Positions 24,727 through 32,032 of a stretch of 64,000 nt of DNA are shown in pieces. The stretch covers positions 1 through 64,000 of the forward strand of contig NZ_JACIDB010000010.1 in the NCBI RefSeq assembly GCF_014196115.1, read 5' to 3'. The notes under the pieces were generated by a model. It was not told the origin of the DNA, made no database searches, and saw nothing but the letters and a program-made list of their open reading frames with translations. The position numbers and the translations under genes were made by a program. How positions within the stretch are numbered: position 1 is the first letter of the stretch; each line of letters begins with the position of its first letter. The stretch comes from Sphingomonas aquatilis (lineage in GTDB: Bacteria; Pseudomonadota; Alphaproteobacteria; Sphingomonadales; Sphingomonadaceae).

Positions 24727-25109
24727 ACGCGCTCGATCCGTACGACCACGTTCCCGCCCGCCTTGCTGATGACCTCCGCCTGATAGACGTTCCCGAGATC
24801 GATGCAGCGGAGGATCTGGAGGTGGCCGACATGGGTCAGCGTACCGGCCACCCCGGCCCCTGGCGCATGAACCTCGAGCACGCGGCGCGGCGGCGCTCCC
24901 GTGGCGACGACGTCGAGCACGTTGCCGAGCGCAAGCCCTGCGATCACCGCCGGTCTGGGCGAGTTGAGCGGCGCATCCTGCACGATCGCGCAGGGATCCA
25001 CCTCACCGCCACCGCCACCGCCACCGCCGCCCCCACCGCCGCTCTGCTTGGCAGGCCCCACCGACGCGGAGGGCTCATAGCTGCTTCGATCCGAACCGCT
25101 TCCCGACAT
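24723..25109 (-). CDS. Hypothetical protein with 12-glycine linker and conserved C-terminal domain
   Basis: 128 residues from the ATG at 25,109 (GGGAG about 10 nt upstream); an ATG at 25,208 is an alternative. The first 30 residues are Ser-rich and disordered, then 12 consecutive glycines, then a compact domain of about 85 residues with two cysteines (DPCAIVQDAPLNSP and LQILRCIDLGNVYQAEVISK) ending VVRIERV. The domain is not recognised. A flexible tail on a small globular domain suggests an adaptor or a modification substrate. Its stop overlaps the start of the PfkB-NDT gene. Confidence 0.55.
   Translation of the reverse strand: MSGSGSDRSSYEPSASVGPAKQSGGGGGGGGGGGGEVDPCAIVQDAPLNSPRPAVIAGLALGNVLDVVATGAPPRRVLEVHAPGAGVAGTLTHVGHLQILRCIDLGNVYQAEVISKAGGNVVVRIERV
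25005..25040. repeat. 36-bp simple-sequence tract coding for 12 glycines
   Basis: Mostly alternating accgcc units read on the + strand, giving Gly codons GGT/GGC on the minus strand. The unit is 6 bp, so slippage would change linker length by two residues without shifting the frame. Confidence 0.85.
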
Positions 25110-25287
25110 TCCCGGCAATCTCCCAGATAAGAGAGACGAAGGTGCGGCGAACGTTTCGGCCCTGACAAGCGGAGACGCAGCCGAACTGGCAGCATCGTCC
25201 CGGTTCATCAAGGGTGCGGGCGGGCATGCAGACTTCGACCGCCGTTCCAAGGTCGTCGCCCATCGGGACGGGCCGTCCCGTGACCTG

Positions 25288-26115
25288 TCAGAACGCCAGC
25301 TGCCCCTGCGCCCCCGGAACGGTGGTCTTCGATCCTCGGCCGGGGCCGTCCTTGAGCGAAGCCGGTCGTCGCTCACCCAGCTGACGCATCGTCATCCACA
25401 TGACGGAGTCGAGGATGGAGGCTCGCGTCCCTATCGCCGAGGCGAAGGCGAGATAGGCGGCCTCCAGCTCGGCGTAGTGCCGCTCCACCGTCCTGCCTTC
25501 CTCGAAGATGCCGAGATGCCGGCCGGCACGCAGGATATGGATGTCCAATATGGCCACCCCGTCGCTCGCCCGCAGGTTGCGGACCACCCAGGACGCCGTC
25601 TTGGGCCCGATGCCCCTGATCGCCATCAGCCTGTCGCGAAGCGGAATGTCGTCCAGGCCCTCGTCGATGGCTCCGAGTTCGCGGAACGCACCGGTCACGT
25701 ACAGGGCCTTCTGACGGGCGAAGCGGTAACGCACCCGACGCCCGCCGACTTCCAACGGTTCCGCCAGGAGCTCCTCCACCTGCCGCTGGTCGGTCAGCTC
25801 GCGACCGGAAAGGTGATGCTCACGAAGGCGCTGGTAGGCCGCCAGACCCACCTCGGCAGGTATGCCGTAGCCCCCGAGCATGCATGCAAGCAGCTCCTCC
25901 GCCAGGCTGCGGCCCAGCTTGTAGTGATGCGGCGCGTCGATCTGCCACATCCAGGTCTGCGCCGCCCAGTAGGCCGGCGTCAGCGGCTCGTCGGCATCGC
26001 CCCACGAGAGGCCGAACATCCCCAACTGCGCCGAAGGCGACGGCAGATCCAAGGTGGTCAGCTGTCCGTCCCGAAGAGCGAGGATCTGCTGATTTGCCGC
26101 TCGATGTGAATGCAT
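25288..26115 (-). CDS. OGG-like DNA glycosylase (HhH-GPD superfamily)
   Basis: 275 residues, first gene of the five-gene operon. The helix-hairpin-helix with catalytic Lys is IRGIGPKTASWVVRNL (near residues 167-182), and the activating Asp follows in VAILDIHILRAGRHLG (near 192). That is the HhH-GPD bifunctional glycosylase/lyase signature. The protein is shorter than housekeeping OGG1/AlkA proteins and lacks an obvious C-terminal iron-sulfur cluster. Such OGG-like proteins occur as accessory genes in type IV CBASS. With an NDT and QueC homologue downstream, I infer excision or hydrolysis of a particular base. Start codon at 26,115 lies inside the operator; later starts cannot be excluded. Confidence 0.75.
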   Translation of the reverse strand: MHSHRAANQQILALRDGQLTTLDLPSPSAQLGMFGLSWGDADEPLTPAYWAAQTWMWQIDAPHHYKLGRSLAEELLACMLGGYGIPAEVGLAAYQRLREHHLSGRELTDQRQVEELLAEPLEVGGRRVRYRFARQKALYVTGAFRELGAIDEGLDDIPLRDRLMAIRGIGPKTASWVVRNLRASDGVAILDIHILRAGRHLGIFEEGRTVERHYAELEAAYLAFASAIGTRASILDSVMWMTMRQLGERRPASLKDGPGRGSKTTVPGAQGQLAF

Positions 26116-26135
26116 ATATGCATGCTACAATGCAT
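26110..26135. promoter_or_regulatory. Operator with three ATGCAT boxes between divergent genes
   Basis: ATGCAT occurs at 26,110-26,115, 26,118-26,123 and 26,130-26,135; the first two form a perfect 14-bp palindrome (atgcatatatgcat). TACAAT at 26,126-26,131 would serve as -10 for the XRE gene starting at 26,150. The site also covers the start codon of the glycosylase gene, so the XRE protein probably represses both directions. Confidence 0.6.
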
Positions 26136-26149
26136 GATTCGAGAGTGCA

Positions 26150-26476
26150 ATGAGCGACCTGCTGGACCAGGTCGAAACCAGGAGGCTCGCGCTCGCGATC
26201 AGTCAGAAGACGGTCGCCGAACGGCTGGGCATCACGCAGCCGCACTACAGCAAGGTCGTCGGTCGCCTGGTTGTTCTGACGCCCAGGATGGAAGAGGCGA
26301 TGCGGGGCTGGCTCGACGACGTGCCGACCCCGCCCGCGACGCTGGGACCACGCGCCTCCAGGATCAGATCGCTGACGCGCTCCATCCAGAGGCAGCTGCG
26401 GGAGCTGAACGCCCTTGTCGAACAGGATGGAGCGCAGTCGAGGAGACCGCCGACGCGCACGACCAGGCGGAACTAG
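26150..26476 (+). CDS. XRE-type helix-turn-helix regulator of the nucleobase operon
   Basis: 108 residues. The HTH lies near the N-terminus (RRLALAISQKTVAERLGITQ, then PHYSKVVGRL) in the Cro/CI style. The C-terminal 40 residues are basic and probably disordered. It is divergent from the glycosylase operon, 34 bp away, with three ATGCAT boxes between them. I infer autoregulation and repression of the operon. GAGAG lies just before the ATG as ribosome-binding site. Confidence 0.75.
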   Translation: MSDLLDQVETRRLALAISQKTVAERLGITQPHYSKVVGRLVVLTPRMEEAMRGWLDDVPTPPATLGPRASRIRSLTRSIQRQLRELNALVEQDGAQSRRPPTRTTRRN

Positions 26477-26569
26477 ACGCCGCAGCGTCGAACGTCGCTT
26501 CGTCGGTACTGGATGCGACGGTCCCCATAGTCGCGTGCCGTAGGCCCGCGGTGCTGGCATAGACCCGTC

Positions 26570-27250
26570 ATGGATGGCCAGTCGTACGAGTCGTTGACGC
26601 GAATGGAGAGGAACTGCCTCCGCCTCGCACGTCATGACCGCAAGACGGAGCAGATCGCCCACGAGCTCGGCATAAGCGCGTCCACCGTCAACACCCACAT
26701 CTTCAGCGCCAGGCGAAAGCTCGGCGGCGTCTCCCGCCTCGCTGCCGCGGACATGGTCCGAGACTACGAGCTCAGGCGGACCGACGATGGCCCGGTTCCG
26801 CCCGCCGGTCGCGGTCAGACGGCCGTCGCCACCCTTCCGCACGCGCCCACATCGTTCCCGCCGACCGACCCCGACGGATCGTCTCAACACAGCCGCGAGC
26901 AGCCGCCTCGGCAGCCTCCGAGCCAGCCCGAAGATCCGTCCGCGGGGTCCATCGCCACCGATCATCGGCTATCTAGACATCCGATGTGGATGGCGGCGGA
27001 GGCCGCCTCCAACCCAAAAGCGCCGCACCCTACCGACGTTCGCGAGGTGCGGACCGCGTTCGTCTTCGACGACGACCGGCCCGATGCTCGCGGTAGGCAG
27101 GCTGACGACGGCGACGCGCCCCTGCGACGCCTTGCGCTCATCCTGGCGATCGCCGTGCTCATGGCTCTCGTCGCGATCGCCGCTCCGGCGATCTACGACT
27201 CGGCCGCGATGCGCATCGCCAACAGCCTCGAACGGCCTCACCCAAGGTAG
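26570..27250 (+). CDS. LuxR-type HTH protein with C-terminal membrane anchor
   Basis: 226 residues. The N-terminal 65 residues are a GerE/LuxR-type HTH (SLTRMERNCLRLARHDRKTE, HELGISASTVNTHIFSARRK). A long proline-rich linker follows (residues about 70-180), then one hydrophobic segment near the C-terminus (LALILAIAVLMALVAIAAPA). There is no receiver or ligand-binding domain, so the membrane segment may sense or tether. It heads a run of same-strand small genes to 29,145. Target unknown. Confidence 0.65.
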   Translation: MDGQSYESLTRMERNCLRLARHDRKTEQIAHELGISASTVNTHIFSARRKLGGVSRLAAADMVRDYELRRTDDGPVPPAGRGQTAVATLPHAPTSFPPTDPDGSSQHSREQPPRQPPSQPEDPSAGSIATDHRLSRHPMWMAAEAASNPKAPHPTDVREVRTAFVFDDDRPDARGRQADDGDAPLRRLALILAIAVLMALVAIAAPAIYDSAAMRIANSLERPHPR

Positions 27251-27282
27251 CCCGGCCCCGACGCCGTGCTGGAGATCAACGA

Positions 27283-27630
27283 ATGCGCCGCGTCACCGCA
27301 GATCACGTAGAGACGACCCGCAAGGCGGTGATAGCCGTCGAGCGGTCCACCAACCGCGGCATCACCGATACGCTATGCTGCCTCATGGCGATGCAGGGCG
27401 AACGGACGGATGCCCGGGTCTTCATAGACGAGCGCACCATCGAGGCGATGTCGCTCGTCGCGGAGAGCCTCGACCTGCAGCTCAGATCGCAGGCGAAGAT
27501 CGCGCGGGCACACGACGCGATGACCGGCCTCATCAGCGTCTTCGACGTCCCAGGCTATGGTCCCGGAGGATGCGTCCCCAACGAACCGGGTGGCGCGATC
27601 GCCAGCGAAGCCGTCGGCGTTCCCGCTTGA
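27283..27630 (+). CDS. Hypothetical protein
   Basis: 115 residues, starting MRRVTADHVETTRKAVIAV, helical for the first 85 residues, then a glycine/proline-rich tail. No motif recognised. It lies 32 bp after the HTH-membrane gene and 23 bp before the membrane protein gene, so it is likely part of the same transcript. Soluble, no signal peptide. Confidence 0.5.
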   Translation: MRRVTADHVETTRKAVIAVERSTNRGITDTLCCLMAMQGERTDARVFIDERTIEAMSLVAESLDLQLRSQAKIARAHDAMTGLISVFDVPGYGPGGCVPNEPGGAIASEAVGVPA

Positions 27631-27653
27631 CGCCCGAAGGGGGTTCCTGATGC

Positions 27654-28136
27654 ATGCGCACCATGAACCTCTACATCACGAGCTTCTGGCTGATCCTCGT
27701 CACGCTCTCGGCGGCCGCCCTGGTCCTTCGGGACCGGCCGACGATCAGGCCGATCTCCGTGACGCAACCGCAGCTGCCCGTCGTGGCGATGTTCTGGACG
27801 GCAGCCGTGCTCACCGTCCTGCTGCGTCCGTCGGTCGACCAGCGCTTCATGTACACCGAACATGCGCTCCTGCTGATCGACTTCGGACTATTCGGAGGCC
27901 TCGCGTGGGTGGCGGTTCGCTCCGGCAAAGGTTGGGTCCTGTGCACCGCCGCCCTGCAACTGGTCTCGGCGACCGCTCATCTCGCGCGGCTCGTGACCCC
28001 GAACATGTTCCGCCTGGGCTATCAGGTCATGGAGGAGGCATCGAGCTACCCGACGCTCGTTCTGCTGGCCTGGGGCCTCATCGGCCATGCGAGATCACGA
28101 CGTCGCTCCGAGCGCTCCAGAGACTTGTCGAGCTGA
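27654..28136 (+). CDS. Small polytopic membrane protein
   Basis: 160 residues (157 if the ATG at 27,663 is used). Four hydrophobic stretches: ITSFWLILVTLSAAALVL, LPVVAMFWTAAVLTVLL, LLLIDFGLFGGLAWVAV plus VLCTAALQLVSATAHL, and YPTLVLLAWGLIGHA. The C-terminus is basic and cytoplasmic by the positive-inside rule. Family not recognised. Its 3' end overlaps the region that looks like the N-terminus of the RadC-like protein in another frame. Confidence 0.6.
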   Translation: MRTMNLYITSFWLILVTLSAAALVLRDRPTIRPISVTQPQLPVVAMFWTAAVLTVLLRPSVDQRFMYTEHALLLIDFGLFGGLAWVAVRSGKGWVLCTAALQLVSATAHLARLVTPNMFRLGYQVMEEASSYPTLVLLAWGLIGHARSRRRSERSRDLSS

Positions 28137-28174
28137 CCTCGGGAGCCAGGGCCGTCGGACATCAGACCGCGGCG

Positions 28175-28705
28175 TTGCTCCTCCGCGAATTCGGCTCCCT
28201 GTCCTCGGTTCTCGCCGGTTCGTCGGCGCGTCTTCGCCGGGTCGGAGCCGACCCGAAGGTGGCGGAGATGATCGGGTGCTGTCGCGAAATAGCGTCACTG
28301 GCCCTGTTGGACGAAGTTCTCCAACGACCCGTGATAGCATCCTCGTCCGCCCTGATGGACTACCTGACCTTCGATCTGCGTTCGGAGACGAACGAGACGT
28401 TCCGCAGCCTTTACCTGAACGCCAGGCATGAGCTGCTGGCGCAGGACACGACCGCAAAGGGCACCATCGACGCCGCGCCGTTCCTGCCGCGCGAGATTAT
28501 CGGCAGGGCGCTCGAAATCGGTGCGACGGCCATCATCGTCGCGCACAATCACCCAAGCGGCGATCCCAGTCCGAGCGCACGCGACCTGGAGTGCACACGC
28601 CTTCTGGCTCGGCTCTGCCACGACCTCGACATCTCCTTCCTGGATCACGTCATCGTCGGCAGGGGATCCTTCGTCAGTCTCCGCCGCGAGGGAGCTCTGG
28701 AATGA
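28175..28705 (+). CDS. RadC/JAB-domain protein (UPF0758-like)
   Basis: The JAB metalloprotease-type motif is intact: VAHNHPSGDPSPSARDLE with the His-x-His and Asp zinc ligands near the C-terminus. RadC-family similarity continues upstream of the first usable start (TTG at 28,175), back to about 28,091 (RALQRLVELTSGARAVGHQT), but no ATG, GTG or TTG exists in that frame between about 28,022 and 28,175. Either a rare start (ATC/CTG) or reinitiation from the overlapping membrane-protein gene is used, or the N-terminus is truncated. RadC proteins are common in islands; their function is unsettled. The stop overlaps the next start (ATGA). Confidence 0.7.
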   Translation: MLLREFGSLSSVLAGSSARLRRVGADPKVAEMIGCCREIASLALLDEVLQRPVIASSSALMDYLTFDLRSETNETFRSLYLNARHELLAQDTTAKGTIDAAPFLPREIIGRALEIGATAIIVAHNHPSGDPSPSARDLECTRLLARLCHDLDISFLDHVIVGRGSFVSLRREGALE

Positions 28706-29145
28706 CCATGAGCGCGCAAGCTGCCGCCGCGTCCGGTCACGACACCGCGCGATCATCACGTCCTCCGAACGCCCTACAGCAAGAAATCGCCGGAAAATGT
28801 ATCGACCGGCACGATGCCGAGCTGATCGAGAAGGCGGAGTCGCTGGCCAGGGAACGCAGGGCGCGGGCACGCGATACCGGCGCGCATTCAAGGTTCCTCA
28901 TGGGACCCGCATGGAGCCTTCTGCTGGCCCTGTTCATATCCCGGATCGCGAACGTCGAACCGGCCGTGACGGCGGTCAGCTACGAGGTCGAGCTTCCGAT
29001 CTCCACGTGTCTCAGATGGCTTCGACAACTCGAGGACGCCGGGCTCGTCACCAGCAGGATTGACGTCCGGGATGCACGGGTGCGGAGGGTCGCGTTGACC
29101 AAGGAGGCCGACATCCTCGTGCGCCGCCACCTCGAACGCACGTGA
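28702..29145 (+). CDS. MarR-like winged-helix protein
   Basis: 147 residues; the ATG at 28,702 overlaps the RadC stop and has GGAG 9 nt upstream. Residues about 75-140 form a winged helix (PAWSLLLALFISRIANVE, YEVELPISTCLRWLRQLED, AGLVTSRIDVRDARVRRVAL) of the MarR type. The first 55 residues are a helical extension. It is probably an island regulator. Its target is not evident, and no divergent partner is present. Confidence 0.65.
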   Translation: MTMSAQAAAASGHDTARSSRPPNALQQEIAGKCIDRHDAELIEKAESLARERRARARDTGAHSRFLMGPAWSLLLALFISRIANVEPAVTAVSYEVELPISTCLRWLRQLEDAGLVTSRIDVRDARVRRVALTKEADILVRRHLERT

Positions 29146-29231
29146 CGCCACGGCGATGTTTCGGCATGCAGCGCCTCGAAGGCGGCAGCTACCGCCAGAC
29201 CACGCTCAAGCCCGGCGCCGACGAATGGATT

Positions 29232-30179
29232 TCACCGGATCAGACGTTCCCGGGCATCGGCGATGTAGCGCAACGCGATCTCGCCGACGTTCTCGCGATC
29301 TGCGATGGCCAGAGTCTCCGGGTAGCGTTCCCGAACGACGAGCCCCAGTCGTTGGGCGTGGATATTGAGCAGGTGCTTCAATCGTGGTCGATCCTCGTCG
29401 CTCCCGACCTCGCTCTTCCAGGCGTCGACGGGTGCGGGGCGCTCGAGGTAGTCGACGACTCCCTGCAGACGATCGCGCTCGAAGGTCGATCGGGGCGCCG
29501 CCGCGCGCAGCAGCATGCCGGCGCGCTCAAAATAGGGACCGTCCTCGAGAAAGCCACGGCGGCCGGGCATCTCCGAGACCACGGCGCGGTGAGGCAGCTC
29601 CGGTCTTCCCCATCCGAAGTAGGCGTCCAGATCGCCGAAGGCGGACGACGCGGCGGACCGATCCCGCGAGGCCGCGCCGATAGCCGCGACCATCCGCTCG
29701 GCGTCGACGAGCAGAGCAGGCGCGGCGGGATCGTCGGCGTTGGGCGGTTCTGCCGCCGTGAACACGACCTGCGGAGCCTGCTCATCGGCTCCGAAGGCGT
29801 TGACGCACAGCCGCAGCACCGAGACGGCATCATCGGGGGCGGACGTCGCAGCGGGTGCAAGCCCCAGGCGGTGCGCCGCCACGAGCGACGCGCGGCACCA
29901 TTCGACCCAGTGCGCCTCGACGAGCTGGACGCAATGCCCCTGGGGCACGAACAGCCGGTTCAGTTCGAAGACGGCGCAAAGCGCCAGCAGTCGCCTCAGA
30001 TCGTAGACGACGCGGTTGCCGGTGCCGGTGCGTATCTCGTCGGGGAACGGCCGGAGTCGCAGCTTCCGGAACCGCGTCCGCACGCCTTCGACCGACGTGT
30101 CGTTGAGGTCGGCGAGAAGGCGCTCCGTCGCTCCGTACGTCAGACCAGGCCATGCGCCCGGAGCGGCGGTGGCGGTCAA
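29232..30179 (-). CDS. MerR-like DNA-binding protein following the AlpA gene
   Basis: 315 residues from a TTG at 30,179 overlapping the AlpA stop (TTGA). The N-terminal region (LTYGATERLLADLNDTSVEG, VRTRFRKLRLRPFPDEIRTG) looks like a MerR-type winged helix that ends in a wing with VVYDLRRLLALC. The remaining 220 residues are not recognised. Position between AlpA and outside genes, coupled to AlpA, suggests a role in excision or replication control of the island. Moderate confidence as a real gene, low confidence in function. Confidence 0.55.
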   Translation of the reverse strand: MTATAAPGAWPGLTYGATERLLADLNDTSVEGVRTRFRKLRLRPFPDEIRTGTGNRVVYDLRRLLALCAVFELNRLFVPQGHCVQLVEAHWVEWCRASLVAAHRLGLAPAATSAPDDAVSVLRLCVNAFGADEQAPQVVFTAAEPPNADDPAAPALLVDAERMVAAIGAASRDRSAASSAFGDLDAYFGWGRPELPHRAVVSEMPGRRGFLEDGPYFERAGMLLRAAAPRSTFERDRLQGVVDYLERPAPVDAWKSEVGSDEDRPRLKHLLNIHAQRLGLVVRERYPETLAIADRENVGEIALRYIADARERLIR

Positions 30180-30415
30180 CGGAAGCTCTCCGGGTACTCC
30201 GAAGTGGAGCCGAAGCTGCGGGCGGCGCGCCAGGCGTCGATGTCCGAACGCAGATAGATGATGCCCTTGCGGGTGCCGAAGCGTTCGTAGCGCGGACCGG
30301 CGCCGGTGCCGCGAAGCTTGACCAGATAGCCCGGGCTGCAGCCGATGTAGTCGGCCGCCTCGGGCGTGCTGAACCTGTCCTGCGGGACCGGTCCCGCGCC
30401 ACTCTGCAACGTCAT
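30176..30415 (-). CDS. AlpA/excisionase-type regulator
   Basis: 79 residues from the ATG at 30,415. A MerR-like HTH of the AlpA/Xis type is visible: RFSTPEAADYIGCSPGYLVK, then RYERFGTRKGIIYLRSDIDA. Proteins of this size and type next to an integrase act as excisionases or as activators of integrase expression. Its promoter at 30,448-30,476 contains TTGACG, 17 bp, TACTAG. It is coupled to the MerR-like gene downstream and lies 71 bp after the integrase on the same strand. Confidence 0.75.
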   Translation of the reverse strand: MTLQSGAGPVPQDRFSTPEAADYIGCSPGYLVKLRGTGAGPRYERFGTRKGIIYLRSDIDAWRAARSFGSTSEYPESFR

Positions 30416-30447
30416 GCAACACCCGCCGAAATGCCAAGATTGATCAC

Positions 30448-30476
30448 CTAGTATCCAACAGGACACAATCCGTCAA
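30448..30476 (-). promoter_or_regulatory. Sigma70-type promoter of the alpA-like gene
   Basis: On the minus strand: -35 TTGACG (30,476-30,471), 17-bp spacer, -10 TACTAG (30,453-30,448), which leaves a leader of about 26 nt to the ATG at 30,415. This is the closest match to consensus in the island. Confidence 0.6.
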
Positions 30477-30497
30477 GCGTTGTATCCTAGAGTACAC
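30451..30497. repeat. Two direct operator-like repeats around the alpA promoter
   Basis: GTATCCAACAGGACAC (30,451-30,466) and GTATCCTAGAGTACAC (30,482-30,497) are related (12 of 16 identical) and spaced 31 bp, about three helical turns. One overlaps the -10/spacer, the other lies upstream of the -35 and over the 3' end of the integrase gene. A repressor or AlpA itself probably binds here. Confidence 0.55.
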
Positions 30498-31857
30498 TAG
30501 ACGGCCGGTTCTCCCGGGTGCGCGTCCGCCGGGTGCGCCGCGCGGGATCGAGGGCGAGAACGCCGGCCACGTCCCCATCGCGCCAGCGGGCGACCGCGGC
30601 GTCGATGAGGTCCGCCCACCGCTGCAGCGCGTCGGCCTTCTCGTCGTAGAAGTCGTAGAGGTGGTAGACGCCCGCGACGCCCGCCTTCGAACCGGAGACG
30701 TGGTTCAGTATGGCTTCGGTGACCGGGAGCTGGATGCCGAGCGCCTGGCAGTTCGTGGTCAGCGACCGCCTCAGATCGTGGACCACCCATTCCCCGACTT
30801 GAAGCCCGACGCCTCCGGAAGTCGTGCCCGTGCCCGCGACCAGCGCATCGACCAGTTCGTCGACGCGCGTCTTCAGCTTGCTGAATCCGGAGATGCCGAC
30901 CTTGCCGTCGGTCGTAAGGATCGGACCGGTACGCGCCTTGGCGTCGGGCCTGATGCGGGCGACGATCGCCAGGGCCTGATCCGGGAGGGGCACGACGTGA
31001 TCCCTGCCGTTCTTGGTACGGGCACCGGGGATGAGCCAGTCGCCCGACGTCATGTCGAACTCCGACCAGGGCGCGTTGGCGACCTCGCGCAGGCGTTGAC
31101 CGAGGAGGATCAGCAGGCGGTAGAGATCGCGAAACGGCGCCGGCAGCGTCGCCACCGCCTCCCAGACGATCACGAGCTCCAACAGCGAAAGCGCGCGCGT
31201 CCGCCTGCCCTCCTTGTAGGGCATCCTCATCCCGGCGAGCGGCGTGACGGCGATCACGCCCATCGCCACCATCCAGTTCGTCATCTGCCGGAGCCACTTG
31301 AAGGCCTTGTTGGCGGCGTCGTGGCTGCGCCCGCCGACGGTCTCGACCAGCCTCGCGACGGCGGCCTTGTCGATCTCGTCGACGGTCATGCCCGCGAAGG
31401 CGGGCTTGAGATCGCGCTCGACCACGCCCTCGACGTCCTTCAGACTGCGCAGGCCGCCGCCGCGCACGTGCTGGTCGAACCATCTGTCGGCCACGGCGGC
31501 GAACATCCGCTCGGCCCGCCCTGTCTCGTCGCGGGCGACCGCGCCCCGCTCGGCGGCGCGTTCGGCGGCGGGATCGACGCCGGAACGCACCTGCGCGAGG
31601 AGCTCGAGCGCCCGGCGGCGCGCCTGATCCACCGTCCACGGCGAGCCGTGCTGACCGATGGTGAAGGTCCGCAGCGGGGTGGCGCGTCCCCCCATGCGGT
31701 AGCGCAGGACGTACGTGCGCGTGCCGGACGCTGCCACGCGCACGCCGAAGCCCTTGACCTCGACGTCCCAGGCGACCGATCGTCCGCCGGGCGCCGGACG
31801 GGGAACCTTCTCCACCGCAGTCTTCGTCAGCCTGAACACCGCACCGTCGGAACCCAT
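30487..31857 (-). CDS. Tyrosine site-specific integrase of the island
   Basis: 456 residues. The N-terminal DUF4102-like arm-binding domain (KLTKTAVEKVPRPAPGGRSV, KGFGVRVAASGTRTYVLRYR) and the SAM-like core-binding domain (residues about 110-200) are typical of P4-type tRNA integrases. The catalytic residues are present: Arg in GQRLREVANAPWSEFD (near 256), HDLRRS (near 358), and NHVSGSKAGVAGVYHLYDF with the His and candidate nucleophile Tyr near 397-401. It inserts the element at the 3' end of tRNA-Thr(GGT), judging from the fragment at 32,033-32,078. No frameshift; it should be functional. Confidence 0.9.
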   Translation of the reverse strand: MGSDGAVFRLTKTAVEKVPRPAPGGRSVAWDVEVKGFGVRVAASGTRTYVLRYRMGGRATPLRTFTIGQHGSPWTVDQARRRALELLAQVRSGVDPAAERAAERGAVARDETGRAERMFAAVADRWFDQHVRGGGLRSLKDVEGVVERDLKPAFAGMTVDEIDKAAVARLVETVGGRSHDAANKAFKWLRQMTNWMVAMGVIAVTPLAGMRMPYKEGRRTRALSLLELVIVWEAVATLPAPFRDLYRLLILLGQRLREVANAPWSEFDMTSGDWLIPGARTKNGRDHVVPLPDQALAIVARIRPDAKARTGPILTTDGKVGISGFSKLKTRVDELVDALVAGTGTTSGGVGLQVGEWVVHDLRRSLTTNCQALGIQLPVTEAILNHVSGSKAGVAGVYHLYDFYDEKADALQRWADLIDAAVARWRDGDVAGVLALDPARRTRRTRTRENRPSSVL

Positions 31858-31943
31858 CGCGCCATTCCCCGAGACCTCCGGAATGGAGGCGAACCGGGCA
31901 TCACCGGGGCATCACCGAAAAGTAATGTGTGGCCACCTGTGAA

Positions 31944-32008
31944 TACCTATGGGCACTTATAATCGAGCGCGATCAGCCAGTTACATCCCCGCTGGATACC
32001 TATGGGCA
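31944..32008. repeat. Direct repeats beside the attachment site, probable integrase arm sites
   Basis: tacctatgggca occurs at 31,944-31,955 and 31,997-32,008, in the same orientation, 53 bp apart and between the integrase gene and the tRNA fragment. A further partial copy (ctatggatatct) follows. Position and spacing suit integrase arm-binding sites. The stretch 31,858-32,032 has no gene and is AT-rich. Confidence 0.6.
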
Positions 32009-32032
32009 TCTATGGATATCTATAAAAACATT

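Noticed and set aside
22297..26476. Type IV CBASS or Qat system
   Set aside because: OGG- and QueC-like genes fit partly, but no CD-NTase cyclase, TGT-like gene, QatA ATPase or TatD nuclease is present in the window.
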